From: Patiria miniata
Taxonomy: Eukaryota > Echinodermata > Asteroidea > Valvatida > Asterinidae
Direction of reading: 5' to 3'
Assembly: GCF_015706575.1 (NCBI RefSeq)
Contig: NW_024037056.1
Span: 3,372,109-3,436,108 of the forward strand
Length of the DNA stretch: 64,000 bases
Under the pieces are notes generated by a model, which had not been told where the DNA came from, searched no databases, and saw nothing but the letters and a program-made list of their open reading frames with translations. How positions within the stretch are numbered: position 1 is the stretch's first letter; every line of letters starts with the position of its first letter. Made by a program: the position numbers and the translations under genes. This document shows, piece after piece, positions 45,414 through 57,399 of this stretch.

Positions 45414-46587
45414 TCATAAAAAGTCACTCGTTTGTTCTGAGTCAAACCCACAGTTCTGATGTAACATGTCGAGACGGATGTAAATACGAGTCCATCCCTG
45501 GGTACGCTGTGAGTTTCCCGCTCTAACCATGCTGTGTATGTGCGGCTTTGTCGGTAACCCCAATGTATGTGGGCGTGATTCCCCCGTCCATCCGTACGGG
45601 CGCTGAGCGCTGATGCACGGTAGAAGTCCTGACAGAATCACGCTGAAAACCCCATCGTCACGTACCTTGGTCCCCTGTGGGAAACAACCGGAAAGGGTGA
45701 AATGGAATGTTAATATTACCAAAGCACTTTTGAATATAGATCATGATAGCCTACTTCTGCTTCAGGGAAATGTATCCAAGTTATCAATAAAATTTAAATT
45801 AGAACTCAAAAGCTCGTGTGATTTTGATCAATTTGTTGATAGATAACAGTGCTTAAAAGTATTCCAGCTACAAGGAAAACGTTTAGCAACTCTTTTAGTT
45901 AGGATTCTTTGTTTTTACAAATAGTGAGTATCCATGGGGTCATAATAATAGCAAAATACTAGAAGGTATTTCTATATTTGTTCGTACAAAATAAAGAAAA
46001 ACTGGCAACCAAATAGGTTTAGTTTTGAATCATTGCTTTTGGCCATTAGTGTTGTGAATGTCCTCCGAGAACATCCAGCCGGCCAAATGGCGAGCGCTTT
46101 ATGAGGGGCAGGAAGGAACAATTCAAAATTATGTTCTTCGGATTTTATAGCAAACAAATAAAACGAAATTTCGCTACATTGTGGACAGTGTGTAGCTCTG
46201 TAGCTATCTCGTAACAAATACCAATTGTGTTGGATTGGGATAATAATCCTGCATTAACTAATTGGTGGACTAAACTACAGACTACCTGGGAATTGACGTG
46301 CTGAAGGAATAAGACACGGTTATAAGAAACTCATCTTGTCAACATCTGGATGGCATCTTAGACAATTTTTTTTCATGGTACATTTCACTGTTTCCAAATA
46401 CAAAACTCAGACACATACCTTTCCTTGGCTTCCTACTTCTTCTCGGTTCATTTCCATCCACTTGGGTCAGGCTCTGTGGCACTATGGCTTCCCTGTCTAT
46501 CTTCTCGATGACTGAGGATTTCTTGGGAGCCTCTTCGGTATCTTGTCTCGATCCTTCCTTGCGCTCGGTAGAGTCCATATCGGTCAT
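45414..46587 (-). CDS. Unrecognised minus-strand gene, two exons supported
   Basis: Exon a (46624-46419): acceptor CTTGTTTCAG, a 37-base leader, then ATG at 46587. It gives 56 charged residues (MTDMDSTERKEGSRQDTEE.., ending RRSRKPRK) and a GTATGT donor in phase 1. Exon b (45674-45414): acceptor GTTTCCCACAG, phase 0, 86 residues from GTKVRDDGVFSVILSGLLPC to SEQTSDFL and TGA. The phases do not join directly, so at least one exon between them (length 2 mod 3) is missing from my model. Exon b's GVFSVILSGLL and TRIYIRLDML could be beta strands of a C1q/TNF-type jelly roll, but I cannot assign a family. An intron in the 5' leader implies an upstream non-coding exon to the right. Confidence 0.42.
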
Positions 46588-47432
46588 CTACTCCGTTCTC
46601 ACCAGCCAACAGTCTAGTGCAAGTCTGAAACAAGTGCAAATAACATGAATCATAAGCTTGAATACGTGTGTAACGTCCCTGCTGTGTCAACGAGACCAGC
46701 TGAAGCATATGAAGTGGCAGACGCTCCCAACTCTACCCGGACGTACTGTGGAAATTACCGGACCGTTGTTGGTAGTGCGCACGCTGTTCCGGTACACGCA
46801 ACATATCAGTTGGTGTGTACGCTACTCATACGGGAAATTTTGCAGGTGTATTTTAGGACTGCAAACAGGCGCCATCTTAGGGCGTGGCGTTAAATAAAAA
46901 TCTCACCCGATTAATTTCTGTTCGTGGTTGATTTTTTAGAGCAGAGTTTGTGGTGAGAATCTGTTGTATTTGTGGTATCTCATTTTGTACGAATCTTACT
47001 AAATATGTTAAGGAAAATGAACGGTCGCGATCTGGATCCACACATTCCTCACTCTACATTCATGAAAGTATAAAATGTGTTTCATGTGACGTCCACATTC
47101 ATATACAATTATTCTGTATCAACATTCGGATGAACAGAACGGATACATACACAGTATATTCCAATAGGAAAGACTGAAAGAAGACCGACATGTAAGACAG
47201 ACTCGTGCTAAAATTAGCTATTCCTCAGCAAATGTGGTACTAAAATCTTTAAAATTGGAATAAAATTATAACTTTTACCCATAGTACTGACGAAAGTGCA
47301 CATTTTTTAAATTCAGTTGGTAAAAAAAATGGGCCTTTTGTTTCGTTGCAATGCCATTCCCGTGTTTGTGGTTGAACTAACTACTCGGGCAATGACACGT
47401 CATACATGGCGGCCTGAAGTGCCACACTGTAA

Positions 47433-47729
47433 CGTGGCGATATAATTGGGGGAAAATACATCAAGCGCACCGGTGTAGAATTTTGGAGGTTTTGAAATGC
47501 CGAAGTCATTCAGACGAAAAGACAAACAAGGTTCCCATTGTCCCTCGCTAAAGATTCCAAATATGGCCCTTTTGAGTTCAACAAAATACACTTTCGGGAA
47601 CAAGCGGTCAAATAAAATTAGTACAAAGGTCCCATGTTTACAGGGGTGTATATAAAACTACGCGGCCTTGAATGCAGATAGACTGTTTTTGAGGAAGGAA
47701 ATTTAGTTCAATTGATAACGAACTCGGTT
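47433..47729 (+). repeat. Dispersed repeat, copy 2
   Basis: Diverged direct copy of 43681-43970. See that entry for the shared blocks. Confidence 0.6.
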
Positions 47730-50441
47730 ATATTGGCACACTGTCTACCTGCCTTCCGGACAGAAATAAACGGCAGAATTCGTCACCAAACAGTTGTACT
47801 TACGAAAGACTGAAGACTCGGTCAATATGAGTGCGTTTGCCAAAATTTCGGCAGAACCGTCGTGATATTTATTTTGGAACTAATTTTGATCAGATCGTCC
47901 CTGAATCATCGATCAATAGACCGACTACCCACCGTTAATAAATAAGAGCTCCAAAGGTGTCGAATGTTTGGCTGTTCTCATTATGCACCCTCTGATGTTT
48001 ATGGCATGTTGACGCGATCCGGCGGGAGGAAGCACGCGAGATGGTTTGGAATACTAATCAGGTGTTTGTGCCGTCTGGGTCTGCCGGGTTCAACCTTTAA
48101 TTATAATATCAATGCCGTTGCCATGGGGATGAACCCACTTTATGATTACGTGAACTTGGGCTTTTGTTCGTCATAAATATTGCCAACTTGTAGGCCTATT
48201 GCTCATCGAGGGTAGTTTCCCTAAATTGTTTGGCTGCTATTTTGAACCACATCACGCCAGCCCATGAGTAAACAGACCTCTCCATGACTCCATGGCCAGG
48301 CTATCATGTCTGAACATACACGGAAATGGAACACTGTAACGGAAACGAAATATTCCCCATGAACTTTCCTCAATCAAATTTGTGGTTGGCTTTTCAGAGC
48401 AAGCATTAGTCCACGATAAATTAGGGCCTGAAAGTGATATTAAATGCTCCGTTTTGTTCCACTACATTTTGTTGATCATCGTTTTGCGCAATTCGGCGCG
48501 TTGAATCTTTAAAAAAAAAATTTCATTTGCGTCAGTTTTGGCATTTAAACAGTAAATGTCGAAAACAGCAACTTCAGTGCAGTCAAGTATTGTGAGTTTA
48601 CGTGAAAAGTGTTTTTAAGAAATTGAAATTGCTTCCGTTTTTGCATGAGACAAATCTGTGTCTTTAATGCTGTATCAATGTCGGATTCAGATTATTCATT
48701 TCTTCAAAGACAAAGTGTGTTAGCATAGATTTTTTATTATACCCCAAATGCTAGGTATCTAAGTAATTCTTTTGCTCTTTTTTGGAATAAAGATGATAAT
48801 TTTGTTTGATATGTGGTTGCGAGAACCATTATTTGTTTGGCGCCAAATGCATGATTTATTACTCCGGAGTTCAAGTGCGCAGTGGCGCCATGTACTTGGC
48901 GTTCGTTGATTGGACGAAAGGCATGAGCTCAGCGCGTGATACCGACGTGATACCAGCAATAGTAGACAAAAACCACGCCATAAATAAACTGGGGAAAATT
49001 GTTTGCGCAACGATGGCACAAAAAGGACCTTTGTTTAGTTGGAATGCTAACTGCCTGGGAATTTCCAGATGTGAGAAATTCCGAGGCTGAGAAAATTCTA
49101 GAAAGATATGGATTGCGAAATACATCCGGGGGAAAACCGGCATATTTTAAGCTTTCGCAACAGGTTGACGTGGACAGAAATTTGATGTTTTTTTTCTGCC
49201 AGTAAAACTGAACCGAAGGCTGAGTTATTGTAGCCAAAATCAATAAATCCTCAACGAAATAATAACCTCCCATATGCAAACTAAACTATACATCTGAACC
49301 ATTTTTGTTTTAAAGAGAATTAGACTGAAAAAAAGAGATACCTCTATCCAGATTCATGCAGTGTTATAGGGGATACAACATGACGAATCGTTTTTTTAAA
49401 GAAATTTATAAAAAAGTCACTCTTTTTACCCTTTTTGTGTTTTTTTTGGGTAAAATGTACTATTATGGCCTCGAAATTAAAATCGTATTTCTATTAAGAC
49501 GAAAGCCATGGGTACAAGACTGATAAATATGACGGATCTTTTAATGCAACTAACTTCAGAACAAACACTTCCTATACGGTGGATAATGGTGAAAATGCAA
49601 CAAATTTGTGTCTATTTTGCAAATTACGAAATAATGCGGATAATTACTTACTGGAAAGGGATAAAAAAGTCACATAAAAAGTTATGTCCGTCTCCTACTT
49701 CAGTATTTCCTTCCTTGAACGAATGTTATATTTTGGAGTCTTCATATTGCAATTTCTTTGCTGGATTGCTAATTATTTCCGCATAAAATGGACAAAATAA
49801 ATAAAGAAAAGATACATTTAAAACGTTTGTATATTAATAACCAATGATCTATATTAAAAAAAATTCCATCTTATAAAAAAAAGTTGATTTAGTAAAACCG
49901 TAAAGATGGAAAAATGTACTTAGAAGTATCCAAAATAGAGCAGCAGCTTTTGTATGAGGTTGGAAAATGAAGTCACAAAGCACCCCGACGTTCCTCCGTT
50001 GGAGGAAGTGCAATCCATGCAAGGGAGCCATACTAATGGTATAACAAATATGATATTTATGTATTTTGTTTTGAAGATAAGGGCTTCGAATCGTGAATGT
50101 TGAAATGTATTTCTTGTGGTTGAAATAATTAATGTTCAGGTTAATGTATAAACAATGAATATCGAAATTTCTTGATAATATTTTGTTATATCATATATTT
50201 TGTGTTGTAATTTAATTCGGATTCAGTGACTATTTCAAATGGTTTAAACATCTCCAATTATTCGTAAGTTATTTCAAATTATTTGAAGTCTTATAGAATA
50301 TTTTACTTTAAGTTTATGCGTAATGGGTTTTAGAATTCAACGTGTTAGCATGTACACGTTCAATAAATTTTTTGGTCCAAATTATGAAATGAACTCGTCT
50401 ACACCAAACAGATGTATTGTACGTCCTTCAATTCTTACAGA

Positions 50442-50467
50442 CGGGGGGGGGGGGGGGGGGGGGGGGG
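50442..50467. repeat. Poly(G) tract
   Basis: About 25 uninterrupted G. Homopolymer of uncertain true length. Confidence 0.85.
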
Positions 50468-51659
50468 CAGATCGTAGATATTGGCAAAGACTCTGCTGGT
50501 GAAGACAGAGAGACCTACGACCCACGTCTGTGACGTAACGTCCTTCAGGGATTGTGCGCAATCACGGCGTTTTGCGTGAAAATCGCGAGTGCCGAAAAAT
50601 GACGCGCCGCGTCTTTTTTCGGCACGTGCACCAGAAATTGCCATGTGTGTATATGAATACAACCGGAAGATACCATTCTTTACAAAAACCACAAATACCG
50701 TCTAGAAAACCCAGGTAGAGAGATATTACCGGGTGTTCAAACAGAACGTGCATCAAAAACTAAACGAACTCTAAAAGTTGTTCAACTCACCAAAGCTCGG
50801 TTGTGGTTTTTCTTTGAAAGGAAGAATATTTAAATGATCTTTGTGTTTCGAAATCAAAGCAAAGTTTGTACCTATCATATCAGATACATTTCATACAATC
50901 ATTACAGACACAGTGATAAAAGTGCTAAATTAGTATATTTTAAAGCTATATCGTCATTAATGAACACCCTGGCTGTATATAATTTACCAAATACTCCAAG
51001 TAGCAAAATGGAAGCAAAGAAAAATAAAAGCAGTTTTAGGAACTTCTTTCAAATGTAACATGCACTGAAACAATATACATGAAATTTTTCTGCCTTTAGA
51101 AAAGATCTGAACACCAGTCTCAGCAGAAACATAAGTATCGCAAACTCATTTCGACTGAAAATAAAAACACGTTTTCTAACAAAGACTTTCACTGAAAGCA
51201 TATTTTCTGCTGTTTTAGGTCGATACATTCGTTTGATTTCAGATGATATGGATATATGATACACAAATGTGAGACGTTCTGACTAAATGGGACGGAACTA
51301 GGCTAGGCCGTAGTGGAGAAAAACGAAAAACAAAAACAGAATGCCGATAAGGTGCTTTTTGATTTTTCAGATTTATTGATATTTACTGTCTATGATATGT
51401 CTGCTACTCATATTTTATAAATAGTATAACAATTGTGGAATATAAGCGTGTTTTTTTTTCTAAGGAAAAATAATTGTCATCTTTCACTACACAACTTGAC
51501 ACTTTAAAGGCCCTTTTTCTCATGTTTTTTTTTTGACGTGTCGATAAATACAAACTTTAAATTGCCATAACTTGTGAACGGAATGTCTGATTTTTGACAG
51601 AACGCCTCACTAATAACTATAAGAATGCTAAAACCTCGATTGGGGACCTCTGGCTTTGG

Positions 51660-51816
51660 CCAATCACCGGCCTGATTTCGCTGACGTCACACAGAGCAGA
51701 ATGGTGGACCACGGGATTTCTGTATCTCTCGAGTACTGTGCAAAGCCTCGAGTGGTAGGCTATCCCGCACAGCTTGGTTTATTAAAATCGGACCTATACC
51801 CAATTTGAATTTCAAC
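51660..51816 (+). promoter_or_regulatory. Array promoter module, copy A
   Basis: GCCAATCAC (CCAAT 51660-51664), then TGATTTCGC and a perfect CRE TGACGTCA (51682-51689), ACAGAGCAGAA, and GAATTTCAAC just before the ATG. The same order recurs in copies C, D and E. Confidence 0.65.
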
Positions 51817-52730
51817 ATGGCGGACGGAAATGATCAAAGGCGTGATGATAAGAAGAAAAAAAGTGGGTCACAGGGGGATGGAAATGATCCTCTTCCCGAT
51901 CGAGTAAGTAACTTCTGTAATATTGGTAATGATCTTAATGGTATATGTTATTTGAAAAATGAAAAAAAAAAAATTACTGATTGCGAGCGTGAATCCACAA
52001 CATTTTTGTTCTTCCGGTAACATTTACTGCGCTAGAGCTTGGTGATCTTTTAAGACTTTCTCTACAGACTTATCCTATGTCTTGGGGATTTAAATGATCC
52101 GTGAGGCCGTCGATTCAAATAAAATAATTCATAACTGTTGGTTTGTTGTGCTTTGTTTTTGCATGGTGATATCATGCCAAGCCCTGGAGGTGTCATGTCT
52201 GCAGGGCAACTTTTCGAACTTGGGACGGGCTGTTCACACATCTTACTGACCGTGGACACTGGAAGAAATAGACCAAAGCTATGAATGATTATAAGTAAGC
52301 CGAACGTGCATCCCAATTTAATATCTACGAATACGTGCATTAAGGCTAAAGGTATTGACGACAAATGCATTAAATAGATTGATATGACAACATGCGTGGC
52401 ATCAACCTTAAACAGATAAGCGACAGCATCCGAAATAACACGTCAATACGAATGGATTATTGCGCACTGATTTTCATGTGATTTAACCTTTTTTTCTAGT
52501 ATGAAGAGCTGGAGGAACAGAAGTCGGTTCTGATCTGTTGTGATATTGTGAATGGTCTGGAAACCTCACTACCTAAGGAACTTCATCCTTTGGACGACAG
52601 TGTAATGGACAAGGAACACCCTCTCATGTTTTACAAATTCATAATACTTCTTCAAACTCAATTCAATGTGATCAAATTGATCCGGTACTATATTCACGCT
52701 GCAGAAAAATATTTCGAACAACGAAGCTAA
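51817..52730 (+). CDS. Array gene A: shared charged exon 1 joined to a non-zinc-finger exon
   Basis: Exon 1 (51817-51903, 29 codons, phase 0, GTAAGT donor) encodes MADGNDQRRDDKKKKSGSQ and ends NDPLPDR. It clearly resembles exon 1 of copies C-E (MADRDD..NDPRPER). Exon 2 (52500-52730) follows a TTTTTTTCTAG acceptor in phase 0 and encodes 76 residues from YEELEEQKSVLICCDIVNG to AAEKYFEQRS and TAA, for 105 aa in total. Exon 2 has no zinc-finger Cys/His pattern; it reads as amphipathic helices (LMFYKFIILLQTQFNVIKLIRYYI). I do not recognise the domain. An intron block around 52160-52240 is homologous to one in copy E (63386-63460), so the whole 5' part was duplicated. Further exons between the two cannot be excluded. 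Confidence 0.5.
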
Positions 52731-54098
52731 ACTGAATTCTCCTGAGCTAGAAGCAGCTATACATTCCAATCTCGTTTCGTTATTTTATTTGAGGAAAAAG
52801 TCGAATACTTTTAAAATGCCATCTTTAAAACTTCAATTTCAAATTGACATCACTGTTGATAAAGTAGAGTACTTTAAAATGCGACGCTTAAAACTTCAAT
52901 TTAAAATATTAAATCGTGTTTTTTTTCTGTTTTCTTAAGCAGTGCTGTTCTTTTGATTTTTTGGTGATTGTTATGACAACATGAAGGGTATAAGGTTTGG
53001 AATTGCTCATTTATGACATTTCCTTCAATTACTTCTTTATCTCCGTGTTGATAATAATGCGGCTTGTAGAGTGAATGCATAATGAGCTGTTACAACCCTG
53101 CTCAGAAACTTACTTAAATAGCTCAAACAATACACGGGCGTGCAACAACCTAAATAACACTGGGTTTGAAGAGCAACGTATTTAGCCTTTCATCTTCACT
53201 GTTCATAAATAAAGTATCTTCTTTCGAGTTGCCCATGCGCAAAAAAAACCGAATAGTACACCGCCTTTAAAAAAATGCGTGTGTGTTTATTATTATGATA
53301 GGTCAATATTATAGTTCACAATTTTTGTCGAGTATTTTGTTTTTTATACAATTTTGTAAGCTGGAAGCAAACGATGTGTTGCTTTAAATTAAAAATTAAG
53401 TATTTTCGCAATGTGTATTTATTCAGATTAACATAAAATATAAAGGAACATTCAATTAAATTTGACTGAATGAAATAATAAGACTCTTTGTATGAATCTA
53501 TCGTGTCTTTTATTTGTTTTTGAATTGACACCTGGTTTTAGGCATGTAATTATCTGTTTTTATTGATACAATAACAAAAAAAGGAAAGAAAAAGGCCCTA
53601 TCCTTTCAAAAATATCTCAAACATTGTTCTCTCTGTGTTACTGTTTTTCTATATTTTCCTGTGTAGCCCTCCCCTTTAGTAGCCCTCTGAACTTGTGATG
53701 AGCGTGTACCCCAAAAAAAATAATTAAAAAAACGCGAGAAATCCTCTCCACGACAAAGTCAGAAAATAATATGTTCTCATAATATTGTGCGCCTTCTTAC
53801 TTATACTCGATTGGGTGATTGCAAACGTATTTTATTTCAAATCCAAAGTCTCAAATTTCAATTAATAGGTTCAAAATTGGACGTGTTTCTCTTACATTTT
53901 TGGTTTTCAAGCAAAACCCAAATGACCCTAACACCGTCTAGTGAAACTCAAGGTTTACTTACAAGTGTGTTTGGCCTACAATTTGGTCCGTGCTATGGTT
54001 AAATAGAAATAATACCTACCCCCTCTGTTAATTATTAATTATTACCGGTATAAACTATCATAACATTTGAACCTCTGTGGAGGTCACATGTCACCATG
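52731..54098. other. Spacer between array genes A and B
   Basis: AT-rich. A ~68-bp imperfect tandem duplication lies at about 52795-52915 (AGTCGAATACTTTTAAAATG / AGTAGAGTACTTTAAAATG). No other exon seen. Confidence 0.45.
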
Positions 54099-54100
54099 GG

Positions 54101-54222
54101 CCAATCGCCAGCCTCGAATTGGCTGAGTCACATTGAAACTGAAGAGAGTATAGAGTATGACTACGCCCTGTTCATTTATTCACTGAAACCGGGCAAATAC
54201 GCAAGGCGTATACGTATTCAAT
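54101..54222 (+). promoter_or_regulatory. Array promoter module, copy B (AP-1-like site in place of CRE)
   Basis: CCAATCGCCAGCCTCG (54101 on) is followed by TGAGTCA at 54124-54130 where the other copies have TGACGTCA. This changes a CRE into an AP-1-type site. The GAATTTCAAC/ATGGCGG start context is also altered (TATTCAATATGTCC). Confidence 0.5.
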
Positions 54223-55997
54223 ATGTCCAACAGAAATGATCCTAAAAGCAGTACGCGAAAGAAGAAATACACTGCGACACAGTCGGCTACAAATGATCCG
54301 AAACGAGTGAGTAGCCTAAATGCAGGACTTAGAAAACAGTAAATATTTTCCGGAATGATATTCCGCTTATTATGTGAAAACTAGTGAATCCACGTGACGT
54401 GTATATCATTATCTTGTTGAAGCCTTTAATGTTACCATAGGTTTTTGTGGTTTTTCTTTGTTGAAGTCGAGGAAACAGCAATCGGCGCCCCCAGGATCCG
54501 TTGGAGTAAGTTTTTATTAAGCTACACTTGTGTAATTATTAATGAAATTCCTATCCGTTTGCTTTCATACAAAGTTATTCTGGTTTTTATAGTAACTTTT
54601 CGTTTCATTCCGGTAATATTTTGGTTATACTGAAAACAATGATCTAGATTATAGAAAGGATTTGAGGTGTACTTCTGATAATACACTTTCAATAATGGGA
54701 TCGAGGCCGAGATTTTATTTTAACCATGGATTTCTCGATATTATTGAACGCAACAAAATCACAAACCGACCGACAGATTGTCGTAAACGCAGATAAAATG
54801 GTCCATGTCAATTAAGGTAAAAGCTTTACTCTCGACCTCAAATTAACACTACATTCTTTGCATCTAGTAAGTTGGTAATGATTGCAAATGTGATGACACT
54901 TACATCATTGTGACTACTTTTACGAATTGTTTTCAGTTTGATGATTTTTTCTCTTGATTTCGTTTTCATGATGGTGTTATGACTTACAGCTATGGTGGTG
55001 CCCTTTTTGCGACGAAAGGTTTAAAACTCCGGATGGACTCATCGATCACCTTCTTGAAAAAGAACGAAATAATTGGAAGGTAAAATTCCACCCTCGATTT
55101 TAACTTAAGCCTACGTTCTTTGGATTTATGTATGTGGCAGATCAGTACTTATTGAAAATGTAAGCAAACACGGTATTATAACCATTTTTTGTACTTTTTT
55201 TTTTGCATATTGGTGTTGTGGCAAACAGCCGTGGGATTGCCCGTATTGTAAGTCAAAGAGGCCGAAGTCTAGGGAAGGACTGAAAAGACACTTTCTAGAA
55301 AGCTGCCCTGAATGTGAATGTAAGTCAGCACAGTGGATATACAATAGTACATTCAAACTGACTTGTAATGTTCCCCAATGAAAAAAATGTGGTCCTTTGT
55401 ATGAAAACAAATATCACACCCACGCAAAATTTAAGCCAAATTTGGGTGTCACTCCATATCTGATTAATCAATAAAAAAGCTACACGTGTTTTGTGTTATA
55501 ATGCATTAAACAAAAAATCATTGCTAAAACGGACGCCTAATTTTTTTGTTTTAAATTTTGGAATAGATTTCCTTTATCAAAACCTAACCTATTTTTGAAC
55601 ACTGCGGGTAAACAGTGAGAGATGAAGATGTATGTTCAATCGAAACAGTAACATTAACGCTGTAAAAAGGGCGATGGAAACCATTCAGAGTCGACAAGTT
55701 GAATTTGTGACTTTAACAAAATATTCTGCATGCTTTTATTAAAGCTGCTCCGATCATGCTCTATCTTCAACATATATCTTATATTTCACTCGAAAAATCA
55801 CGGAAAGGTAACCACTCCCCAACTAAACTCGTGCAGATTTTCGTGTTCAATGTCTCATTCAAAACAAAAGCAGTTTAAAAACAAAATCGGGCACAGCAGC
55901 TGTAAATTGATCGAGAGTCAAAAGTTTGGTACAAACATATGATGCGAGGGAAGAAAACCGTAATTAATTAATGTGCACTCGTTTTTTTTTTTCAGAA
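54223..55997 (+). CDS. Array gene B: small two-finger protein
   Basis: Proposed exons 54223-54306, 54467-54505, 54990-55079, 55229-55319, then a terminal exon from 55996 that completes the stop (T|AA). 101 aa. Exon 1: MSNRNDPKSSTRKKKY..NDPKR. Exon 2 (13 codons, SRKQQSAPPGSVG) is the least certain. Exon 3: LWWCPFCDERF..GLIDHLLEKERNNWK, with CX2C-X12-H but no second His. Exon 4: PWDCPYCKSKR..LKRHFLESCPECE, with CX2C-X13-H-X4-C (C2HC). All donors and acceptors are GT-AG and phases agree. Fingers this short could bind nucleic acid or protein. No known family is recognised. Expression is not shown by the sequence. Confidence 0.5.
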
Positions 55998-57300
55998 TAA
56001 GCCATGTGGCATTGTCCATTTGCCGACAATCTCTTGAGCATCATCGGGATATATTTGCAGGTTGATGGTGCGACGGACACACAACAAGGAATGGCTATTA
56101 AATGGACCCTCGGATTCCAACCCTACTCAGGAACTACCACAAAACGCCCTCGATAAAACTTTTTCTAGCTCCACATTAATAAAGTTTAGTTTCCACGGAT
56201 AAAATTCTTCTGTGTTTTTATGAAAACTGTTATTTTTTCTGAGTCAAGAATTTCTCATGTTATCTGATATCACTGCAGACTGGTACTGTGAATAAAAATG
56301 TACTTTTTCACTAATAACTTTAGTTGCATAAGTGTTACAAAATGTTTTCCATTAAACAAAGCCTTCTAGCAATGACTACTCTATAGATGGTTGACAACAC
56401 ACTCCGCATGAATGAATGTCAAATGATGAAAACAAACTCCATGAATTATGCTGCCACACTTTGACCTTTGCGTGGGCAATCATTCCCAATGCAGGCTACG
56501 ATACGAGCTTCATTATGTCCCTGTCCCACTTTACACAACACCAAGGACCATTGATAAATGCACAGACTAGAAAACTCCCCCAAAAAGGCATTTATTTTGT
56601 ATACCCTCTTTTCTCTTTGCTGCTGACCAAAAAGTTTTGCTATTCGTTGAAAAAACTTAGAAAAACAAAGAGGTCACGCTTTGAGTTTAAGTATCGTTTA
56701 CTATCAGTTTTGGTCAATGCACCTTTGAAACAACATGTAGATCAAAAAAATGCTGTGATGGTTGTTTTACATTTATGTAAGAAATACTTTTCTTCAATAA
56801 AATAAATCCTGATTCAGCCTGAGTGAAACATTGTGTCAGCGTGCTAAGTATTGTTGAGATCTATACTTTTCTTCAATAAAATGAATCCCGATTCAGCCTG
56901 AGTGAAACATTATGTAAGCGTGCTAAGTATTGTTGAGATCTGTTTGTTCAAGTTAATTAAAAATGTTTGAGATATCTATGTCTTTTTTTGTTATATGAAA
57001 TGCTATCACAAAAAGAAGCTAGTACAGACCTATACGTGTGTTATACAAATGTTGCGCAAGAATTCGTCCTAAAGCTCAATTAAAGCGAAAAGGCGACAAC
57101 ACCCACACCAAATGTCTATGAGAAACAATTGTAGGTTATCAAAGAATTCCATTCTGACTTGAAAAAGTAAAACAAGGGATTTACTTGCACGCTTAATATA
57201 TTTTGCTGTTGGATCGATACAAGATACAGAAAACACATATTTATAATACAAAATAAATACAATCGCAAAAGACCTTTGATCAAGGTGTTTCGACTATGAA
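55998..57300 (+). other. 3' UTR-like block of gene B and spacer
   Basis: Carries the block GATGGTGCGACGGACACACAA (about 56064) and the block from 56411 on, both repeated after genes C and D. A 79-bp tandem duplication (56784 and 56863) holds two CTTCAATAAAAT poly(A) signals. A 129-codon open frame at 56416-56805 lies in conserved 3' sequence but is not kept open in the copy at 59430. Confidence 0.5.
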
Positions 57301-57399
57301 CCAATCGCTGGCCTCGTTTCGGCTGACTTCACACAGAGCAGAATAGTGGGCGTGTAAGCGCAGGTGAAAGCCGAACCAATAGTCAATGTGAATTTCAAC
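57301..57399 (+). promoter_or_regulatory. Array promoter module, copy C
   Basis: CCAATCGCTGGCCTCGTTTC (57301 on), TGACTTCA at 57324-57331 (CRE with one change), ACAGAGCAGAA, and GTCAATGTGAATTTCAAC before the ATG. Confidence 0.6.

Larger units (their letters stand above)
46625..51640. other. Gene-poor region left of the zinc-finger array
   Basis: Contains AAGATGGCGCC on the minus strand near 46870 (possible first exon of the unknown minus gene), the second dispersed repeat copy (47433-47729), a long G run (50442-50467), and otherwise AT-rich sequence without supported exons. Confidence 0.4.

Noticed and set aside
49918-50035. Plus-strand words like SIQNRAAAFV resembling the end of a LINE reverse transcriptase
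   Set aside because: Only about ten residues fit and the frame then breaks. Too short to call a LINE fragment with confidence.
56416-56805. 129-codon open frame starting MSNDENKLHELC after array gene B
   Set aside because: The homologous block after gene C (from about 59433) has base losses that break the frame, and the segment sits in the trailer with poly(A) signals. It looks like conserved untranslated sequence.
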